From Pseudomonas rhizophila (GTDB lineage Bacteria; Pseudomonadota; Gammaproteobacteria; Pseudomonadales; Pseudomonadaceae), in contig NZ_CP024081.1 of NCBI RefSeq assembly GCF_003033885.1, forward strand, positions 3,435,350 to 3,499,349: a DNA stretch of 64,000 nucleotides, written 5' to 3'. Position numbers and translations under genes: made by a program. Below the pieces are notes generated by a model. It was not told where the DNA came from. It worked only from the letters and a program-made list of their open reading frames with translations, and ran no database searches. The stretch's first letter is position 1. Every line of letters starts with the position of its first letter. Of the stretch, positions 58,648 to 64,000 are shown piece after piece.

Positions 58648-61191
58648 TCACTCCAACACCCACTCCGCCAACTTCCCCGTCACCTGCGTCATCAACACAT
58701 TCTCCACATCCCTTGCTCCTGCCGCGCTGCACTTGGCCAACACGGCCTTGACGATCCCTGCGTCGAACTCGAACTGCTTGCCGGTCGCGGCCTTATACCG
58801 CCCACGCAGTTTCTCCAGCTTGGCCAGGACAATGGCTTCCAGCGTCGCCTCCTCCAGCGGCCGATACGCCACCACCGTCATGCGCGCCAGGAATGCGGGG
58901 CGAAACGCTTGCAGCAAGACTTTATGCAAGGCTTCGTTGAAGGCGTCGCTGCCCAGTTGCGCGGCTGGCGTGTCCAGGAGCAGTTCGGCGCCGACGTTGC
59001 TGGTGGCGAGCATCACCGTGTTCTTGAAGTCCACCACCAGGCCGGTGCCGTCTTCCATCAGGCCTTTGTCGAAGACGTTGTAGAAGGCCTCGAGCACATC
59101 CGGGTGGGCCTTTTCGATTTCATCCAGCAACACCACCGAGTAGGGTTTGCGCCGCACCGCTTCGGTGAGCACACCGCCGCTGCCGTAGCCGACATAGCCG
59201 GGCGGGGCGCCTTTGAGTTGGCTGACGGTGTGGGCTTCCTGGTATTCCGAAAGGTTGATGCTGATCAGGTTGCGTTCGCCGCCATACAAGGCATCGGCCA
59301 GGGCGTAGGCGGTTTCGGTCTTGCCCACGCCGGTGGGGCCCACCAGCAGGAATACGCCGACCGGCTTCTGCGGATCGGTCAGGCCGGCGCGGTAGGCTTG
59401 CAGGCGCTGAGCGATGGTGTTCAACGCGGTGTCCTGGCCCATAACCCGCAGGCCCATGCGCTGACCGAGGGTGCGCACGGCGTGGGCTTCGTCGGCGAGC
59501 ATCTTGCCTACCGGGATGCCGGTCCAGCCGGCGATCACGGCGGCGACGGTCTTGCTGTCCACCTGTTCGGGTACCAGCGGATCGTCCTGGCGAATGGCAT
59601 CCAGGCCGGCCTCCAGACGCAGCAGTTCGGCAGCCAGGTGGTCGATGCGGTTATCGATCTCGGTGTCGGGCTTTTCACCGTCGGCGCGCTCGCTCAAGGC
59701 CAGCAGCTCGCGGCGGGTGTCGAGCAGTTCGCGCACCGCTTCGCGCTCTTCACCCCAGCGGGTCTCCAGCTCGCGGATGGCCTGCACGTTGCCGCTCGAC
59801 TCGGTTTCCAGCAGGGTGATGCGCTCGCGGTGATCCAGTCCGGTGGCCTGTTCACGGCGCAAGCGTTCGACTTCGTCCTTGAGGCTGTTCTGGCGATGGC
59901 GCAGGCTTTCCAGGGGCGGCGGCACATCGTGTTGGCCGAGGGCGACCCGCGCGCAGGCGGTGTCGAGCACGCTGATGGCTTTGTCCGGCAACTGTCGCCC
60001 GGAAATGTAGCGGTGGGACAGCTTCACCGCCTCCTGAATGGCCGCATCCAGCACGTGTACGCCGTGGTGTTGTTCCAGTTTGGTCGCTACGCCACGGAGC
60101 ATTTCCACGGCGGTGAGTTCGTCCGGTTCTTCGACCTGCACCAGTTGGAAGCGGCGGGCGAGGGCCGGGTCTTTCTCGAAGTATTTTTTGTATTCCAGCC
60201 AGGTGGTGGCGGCCAGGGTGCGCAGTTCACCCCGGGCCAGGGCCGGTTTGAGCAGGTTGGCCGCATCGCTGCCACCTTCAGCGCCGCCGGCACCGATCAG
60301 GGTGTGGGCTTCGTCGATAAACAGAATGATCGGTTTTTCAGCGCTGCGTACAGCGTCAATCACGCCTTTGAGACGCTGTTCGAACTCGCCCTTGACGCCC
60401 GCGCCGGCCTGCAACAGGCCCAGATCCAGCACGCGCAAAGTGACCTCCTGCAACGACGGTGGCACGTCGCCTGCGGCAATGCGCAGGGCCAGCCCTTCCA
60501 CCACGGCGGTTTTGCCGACGCCCGGCGCGCCCACCAGGATCGGGTTGTTCTGCCGACGTCTGAGCAGGATATCGATGCACTGACGAATCTCACCGTCGCG
60601 TCCGACGATGGGATCGATGCGTCCGTCCCGAGCGTCGGCGGTCAGGTCCTGGGTATATTGGTCGAGCACCGGGTCCTGTTTCGGTGGTGCCTCACCGGGT
60701 TTTACCGGGCGCACGCCGCCGACATGTTCCCGCGAGCTTTCGGTCCATTCCAACAGATGGGCGCGCAAGGCCTCCCGGGGAATGCGCAGCAGCGACGAGG
60801 CACTGTTGAGCAACAGGCTGCGACGCTCATCACGGTCCAGCAGTGCCAGCAACAACAAGCCGGAACGAATGCTGTCCAGGCCCAGCACGCTGGCCTGCAC
60901 CACAGCATCTTCCAGCAGGCCGATGGTTTGCGTCGACAGGGCCGGCGTGCGGGTACTGCCGGATTTGAACAGCTCCAGGGCCTTGTTGATTTCTGCCGCC
61001 ACCGCGTCGCGCTCCAGGCCAAAGCGCGGCAACAGGCAGGCAAAGTCACCGCCTTCGATGTCCAGCAGTTCCAGCAGCAGGTGCTCGATTTCCACATAGT
61101 GATGGCTGCGTTGCAGGCAGCGTTGCGCGGCGCGTTCCAGGGCGCGACGGTTGTCCGGGTTGAGGCGTCCGATCAGGCTGGCCAGTTCCAT
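58648..61191 (-). CDS. clpV: Type VI secretion ATPase ClpV (TssH)
   Basis: An 847-residue AAA+ disaggregase. A ClpN-like N-terminal region (about 1-155) is followed by the first Walker A GAPGVGKT (221-228) and Walker B LFIDEAHTLIGAG. A shortened middle coiled-coil domain leads to the second Walker A GPTGVGKT (about 617-624) and VVLLDEIEKAHPDVLEAFYN. It strips contracted TssB/TssC sheath for recycling. The start at 61191 lies one base after the tssG stop; a longer frame to 61266 lies inside tssG and is rejected. Confidence 0.95.
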   Translation of the reverse strand: MELASLIGRLNPDNRRALERAAQRCLQRSHHYVEIEHLLLELLDIEGGDFACLLPRFGLERDAVAAEINKALELFKSGSTRTPALSTQTIGLLEDAVVQASVLGLDSIRSGLLLLALLDRDERRSLLLNSASSLLRIPREALRAHLLEWTESSREHVGGVRPVKPGEAPPKQDPVLDQYTQDLTADARDGRIDPIVGRDGEIRQCIDILLRRRQNNPILVGAPGVGKTAVVEGLALRIAAGDVPPSLQEVTLRVLDLGLLQAGAGVKGEFEQRLKGVIDAVRSAEKPIILFIDEAHTLIGAGGAEGGSDAANLLKPALARGELRTLAATTWLEYKKYFEKDPALARRFQLVQVEEPDELTAVEMLRGVATKLEQHHGVHVLDAAIQEAVKLSHRYISGRQLPDKAISVLDTACARVALGQHDVPPPLESLRHRQNSLKDEVERLRREQATGLDHRERITLLETESSGNVQAIRELETRWGEEREAVRELLDTRRELLALSERADGEKPDTEIDNRIDHLAAELLRLEAGLDAIRQDDPLVPEQVDSKTVAAVIAGWTGIPVGKMLADEAHAVRTLGQRMGLRVMGQDTALNTIAQRLQAYRAGLTDPQKPVGVFLLVGPTGVGKTETAYALADALYGGERNLISINLSEYQEAHTVSQLKGAPPGYVGYGSGGVLTEAVRRKPYSVVLLDEIEKAHPDVLEAFYNVFDKGLMEDGTGLVVDFKNTVMLATSNVGAELLLDTPAAQLGSDAFNEALHKVLLQAFRPAFLARMTVVAYRPLEEATLEAIVLAKLEKLRGRYKAATGKQFEFDAGIVKAVLAKCSAAGARDVENVLMTQVTGKLAEWVLE

Positions 61192-61192
61192 T

Positions 61193-62218
61193 TCAGGCGA
61201 TCTCCGGCTGACGAAGGCGAGTTTCGATCCGTTGTACGGCAAGGTTCGGCTGGCGTTGCAGGCCACCGTTCCAGCTCAATCGCGGCGGCGCCTGGCGAAC
61301 CAGTTGCAGTGGCCCGGCGCCACGGATCAGCAGCACCAGACTGCAATCCAGATCGGGACCGAAGTACAAGGCGTAAAGGCTGGCGAGTAACGGATGGGTC
61401 TCGCCGGTGGGCAGCAATGCATTGGCCTGAACCGCGGTCAGCGGGCCGAGGGTCAGGCGCACGCCGGCATGTTCGTCCCAGACCCGAGTGCCGGCGACCG
61501 CGCTGTGGCCCAAGCGCAAGTTGCGCCCGCCGGGCTGCAAGCGGCTGCGGCTGGCGGGGGGAATTTCGCGCCAGCCACCTTTGTAGGCGGTCAGTTCCAC
61601 CGGCAGCCCGAACTGTTCGCGCACGATGGCCGCAAACCCGGCCAGGGAGCGCCGGCCATCGGCGTACAGTGCGGTACACGCCAGCACGCCCGCATCGGGC
61701 GCGGCCTGGCGTTCTTGCAACGCCTTGGGCAGCAGGCCGGTCAATGCACGCAATTGCGCCTGCACGGCAGACGCCGCCGGTGCGGTAAAACCCAGGGCGA
61801 TGCGGTGTTTGCGCATCACTTTGTAGAGCAGGCTGAGCAGACGATGCTGGAACAGGTCGAGAAACTCCGCCGGCGCATGATCGCGCGCCCGTGCCCGTTG
61901 TTGCAGCCATTCCTGATAGGCGTAGGGCAAGGGGCCGTCGGGGCCGCCGAGGCCAAAGATCGGCGTGGTCAGGATGGGTGCCGTGCCGGGCTCCTGCTTC
62001 AGGCTTTCGACTTCACTGGCGGCGAACAGCGGTGTCAGCGGTCCCCGCAGGCGCAGGGCTTCGGCGTGGGGCGCGGTGCCGCTGCCCAGGGTTTCGGCCT
62101 GGGGCTGTTCGCGCTCCAGCACCAGCAATGCCTGAAGCCATTCGAAACGATGCGGGTCGCGCCGCAAACGTTCGCTCAGGTTCAGAGCGTCAGGGGTTTG
62201 CCGGCTTGGGGTTGCCAT
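61193..62218 (-). CDS. tssG: Type VI secretion baseplate protein TssG
   Basis: A 341-residue baseplate protein of the VasB/ImpH family: RLRRDPHRFEWLQALLVLER near the N-terminus, EFLDLFQHRLLSLLYKVMRKH and the LNLRLG-like GGRNLRLGHSAV block. GGGAGGTG precedes the ATG at 62218. The start lies 37 bp inside the end of tssF. An alternative upstream start at 62383 would lie deep inside tssF and is rejected. Confidence 0.94.
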   Translation of the reverse strand: MATPSRQTPDALNLSERLRRDPHRFEWLQALLVLEREQPQAETLGSGTAPHAEALRLRGPLTPLFAASEVESLKQEPGTAPILTTPIFGLGGPDGPLPYAYQEWLQQRARARDHAPAEFLDLFQHRLLSLLYKVMRKHRIALGFTAPAASAVQAQLRALTGLLPKALQERQAAPDAGVLACTALYADGRRSLAGFAAIVREQFGLPVELTAYKGGWREIPPASRSRLQPGGRNLRLGHSAVAGTRVWDEHAGVRLTLGPLTAVQANALLPTGETHPLLASLYALYFGPDLDCSLVLLIRGAGPLQLVRQAPPRLSWNGGLQRQPNLAVQRIETRLRQPEIA

Positions 62219-63972
62219 GTTTTCACCTCCCTGTCCGACTGAACGAGTACGGTGCGCACGAAACGATTGGCGGTGGCATAGAGGGAAAAGAACTGCGCCA
62301 GCACCCCGGAGAACAGCACGGCACTGCTGCCGACGAAGTGTTGCGGGTCCAGTTGCAGGCTTACTTGCAACCCGTTGCGCCACCCGCGCCAGGCGTCTTC
62401 GCCGACATGGGCGATGACCCGGTCACAAGCCAGTTCCAGCACCCCGGCGATCTGCCGCCGGGCGCTGGCCTCGTCCCGCAGATTGTGCAATTCGAGAATT
62501 TCCCGCAGCGCGTCGAGAGCCTGGGGACCTTCCACCAGCGACAGGTGGTTGAGGGTCAATTGCGACACCAGTCTCCAGCGCGATTCGCCATCCAGGCGTG
62601 GCAGGCTCTGCGGGCTGGGCGGGTTGCGCAGGCGAGCCCAGGCCACCGGCCCGGGACGCTCAAAACCCAGCGCGGTGCCGGACGGCAGGCTCTGGGCCAG
62701 ATGGCGGTTGGTGCACAGCAACTCGGCGGTGAGGCTGTAGTCCCGCGTGTCAGCCAGCGGGTCGAACTGAGTGTCCACCAGGCTGACCATCAAATCGGTG
62801 CCCAGGCGATTGGGGCTCATGCCGCTGACTCGCCGCGCATGCCAGTAATAGGCCTGGTCGTTGCCGTGCTGGCTGCCGTAATAGGCCGGGACTTTGCGCA
62901 CCCCCTGGCTCGACGTTGCGCGCATGCCGCGGATGCTGTGGATCTCGACGCTGTTCTCTCGATGACTGTCGGCCACCAGGCGGTATTCGCTGCGGGTGCC
63001 GTCCGGGCGTAGCGGCTCGGACGTCCTGGGGAACAAGTTGATCACTGGCGCGCAGCCCAGGGCGATGTCGCTGGCCTGGAGCGGAAGGCGGCTGACGGGC
63101 GCGCGGTCGAACACGATGTACAGGTACAACGCTTGGCTGTCGCTGGACGCTCCGGCCAGTGGCAGGTCGAAAAAGCCGAATTTGTCGGGGAAGGCAAAGT
63201 ACTCCGCCAGCAGGCGCATGCCGGGATGCACCCCGTCCTCGTCCGGCAGCAAGGCTTGATCACTGGCGAAACCGACGATCTCCGGCAGGCCGGTCAGGGG
63301 TTCCGGCACGCTGCCCGGTGGGCCGGCCAGGACCTTCACGGCATGGGCGCCGAGCAGGTCATACAGCCAGGCGTTGATCATTGGTGAGGCTGCCAGGTGC
63401 ACCCGCAGAGAATCGATCCCCAGCGTCGACCATTGGCTTTCCCCCAGGCAACGCAGGTTCAGGCGCAAGGCGGAACGCGCCTGCATCACCCCCGTCAGCG
63501 CCTGAGCCTCATCGCTGCCCAGCAGCAACGCTTCACTGACTTCGATCGGCCACAGGCGCACGGCGGCCGTGGTGCGAAAATGAATGCTCTGCCCCTTGTC
63601 GGTGGTGACGAACAAGGGCGTGTCCCGGGGCAGGGGGTAGCCTTCATTGAGGTTGCCTTTGCTCGGGTCGGGCTCGAACTGCACGATGGCGCAGGACGGC
63701 AGAGGACGCAGGGCCAGAGGGTAAAGCTGTTCGAGCAAGGCATCGCTGAACTCGGCGTAGTCGTCGTCCAGTCTTCGCTGCAAGCGGGCGGCCAGCAGTG
63801 CGAAGCCCTCCAGCAGTCGCTCGACATGCGGGTCCGGGCATTCGCCGGGAGACAGCTCCAGACGCCTGGCGACCTTGGGGTAACGTTCGGCGAACAGGCT
63901 CCCGGCATGTCGCAGCCAGGTCAGCTCACGCTGGTAATAATCCAGCAGTTGCGGGTCAATCGAGTCGCTCAT
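62182..63972 (-). CDS. tssF: Type VI secretion baseplate protein TssF
   Basis: A 596-residue baseplate subunit of the VasA/ImpG family. The N-terminal LLDYYQRELTWLRHAGSLFAE and YPKVARRLELSPGECPDPHVERLLEGFALL are diagnostic, as is GEPLTGLPEIVGF-like central sequence. With TssE, TssG and TssK it forms the baseplate wedge. GAGG precedes the ATG at 63972. The upstream tss genes lie beyond the right edge. Confidence 0.95.
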   Translation of the reverse strand: MSDSIDPQLLDYYQRELTWLRHAGSLFAERYPKVARRLELSPGECPDPHVERLLEGFALLAARLQRRLDDDYAEFSDALLEQLYPLALRPLPSCAIVQFEPDPSKGNLNEGYPLPRDTPLFVTTDKGQSIHFRTTAAVRLWPIEVSEALLLGSDEAQALTGVMQARSALRLNLRCLGESQWSTLGIDSLRVHLAASPMINAWLYDLLGAHAVKVLAGPPGSVPEPLTGLPEIVGFASDQALLPDEDGVHPGMRLLAEYFAFPDKFGFFDLPLAGASSDSQALYLYIVFDRAPVSRLPLQASDIALGCAPVINLFPRTSEPLRPDGTRSEYRLVADSHRENSVEIHSIRGMRATSSQGVRKVPAYYGSQHGNDQAYYWHARRVSGMSPNRLGTDLMVSLVDTQFDPLADTRDYSLTAELLCTNRHLAQSLPSGTALGFERPGPVAWARLRNPPSPQSLPRLDGESRWRLVSQLTLNHLSLVEGPQALDALREILELHNLRDEASARRQIAGVLELACDRVIAHVGEDAWRGWRNGLQVSLQLDPQHFVGSSAVLFSGVLAQFFSLYATANRFVRTVLVQSDREVKTWQPQAGKPLTL

Positions 63973-64000
63973 GTCGTACCTCAAGGCCGTCGCCGGCGGG
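63956..64000 (-). CDS. Possible C-terminal end of TssE (partial)
   Basis: Reading from the right edge, the frame AGDGLEVRHERLD runs to a TGA at 63958-63956 and overlaps the tssF start by 17 bp. TssE (gp25-like) normally precedes tssF in this gene order, so this could be its last residues. Only about 14 codons are visible and no family motif can be checked. Confidence 0.35.
   Translation of the reverse strand, partial: PAGDGLEVRHERLD

Noticed and set aside
58630..61788. Very long plus-strand frame opposite clpV and tssG
   Set aside because: It is the antisense of clpV, which has full AAA+ motifs; the translated product has no domain pattern.

Overview
The window looks like chromosomal DNA of a fluorescens-group Pseudomonas. 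The evidence is the overall high GC content, the paired REP sequences built around GTGGGAGCGAGC...GCTCGCGATAGCGG, an OprD-family porin, Anr/Fnr boxes next to an Anr-type regulator, a fused PhaAB Na+/H+ antiporter operon and a type VI secretion cluster. Species level cannot be decided from this alone. No rRNA, tRNA or CRISPR array was seen.

Layout. 1-0.66 kb: three tandem 133-bp REP-pair units joined to the 3' remnant of an IS3-family transposase. 0.7-8.1 kb: a stress/low-oxygen island with a small heat-shock protein, an ArcD-type antiporter, a phosphoribosyltransferase, a BON-domain protein, an Anr paralog with all four Fe-S cysteines, and an HWE-type PAS histidine kinase with a single-domain response regulator. 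Three Fnr/Anr-like boxes lie in front of its genes. 8.3-18.3 kb: a flavin/2Fe-2S fusion oxidoreductase, two AraC regulators, an AhpD-like protein, a HIT hydrolase, an MFS transporter, an exported subtilase with an altered catalytic Asp position, and a VOC/dehydrogenase pair. 18.3-23.5 kb: LysR regulator, dicarboxylate-type symporter, exported argininosuccinate-lyase-like enzyme and OprD porin, which together look like a scavenging module (porin to periplasmic lyase to symporter). 23.8-28.1 kb: a small membrane protein and a three-gene efflux operon (outer-membrane lipoprotein, HlyD adaptor, DUF2955 membrane protein).

28.1-31.5 kb: an accessory patch with an IS66 remnant, an ArsR/oxidoreductase pair carrying a shared operator-like element, a nucleotidyltransferase-like gene and a NYN-LOTUS nuclease. 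31.8-35.8 kb: an aldehyde dehydrogenase / carboxymuconolactone decarboxylase-like / quinone oxidoreductase operon with a divergent LysR gene. 36.2-41.3 kb: the fdsGBAD NAD-dependent molybdenum formate dehydrogenase operon. 41.4-41.9 kb: an AidA/PixA-type protein. 42.2-48.3 kb: the six-gene phaAB-C-D-E-F-G antiporter operon. 48.5-51.5 kb: a DMT exporter divergent from an XRE-cupin regulator and an FAD/NAD(P) protein. 51.7-54.8 kb: a Gfo/Idh/MocA dehydrogenase preceded by twin palindromes, then an SDR/phosphotransferase pair. 55.0-64.0 kb: part of a T6SS cluster with a PAAR-like DUF4280 protein, a YwqK/MORN protein, VgrG, an AT-richer small gene, ClpV, TssG, TssF and possibly the end of TssE; the cluster runs off the right edge.

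Most operons use 4-bp ATGA stop/start overlaps. Starts were chosen by Shine-Dalgarno position and family length, so several are shorter than the longest possible reading frame.
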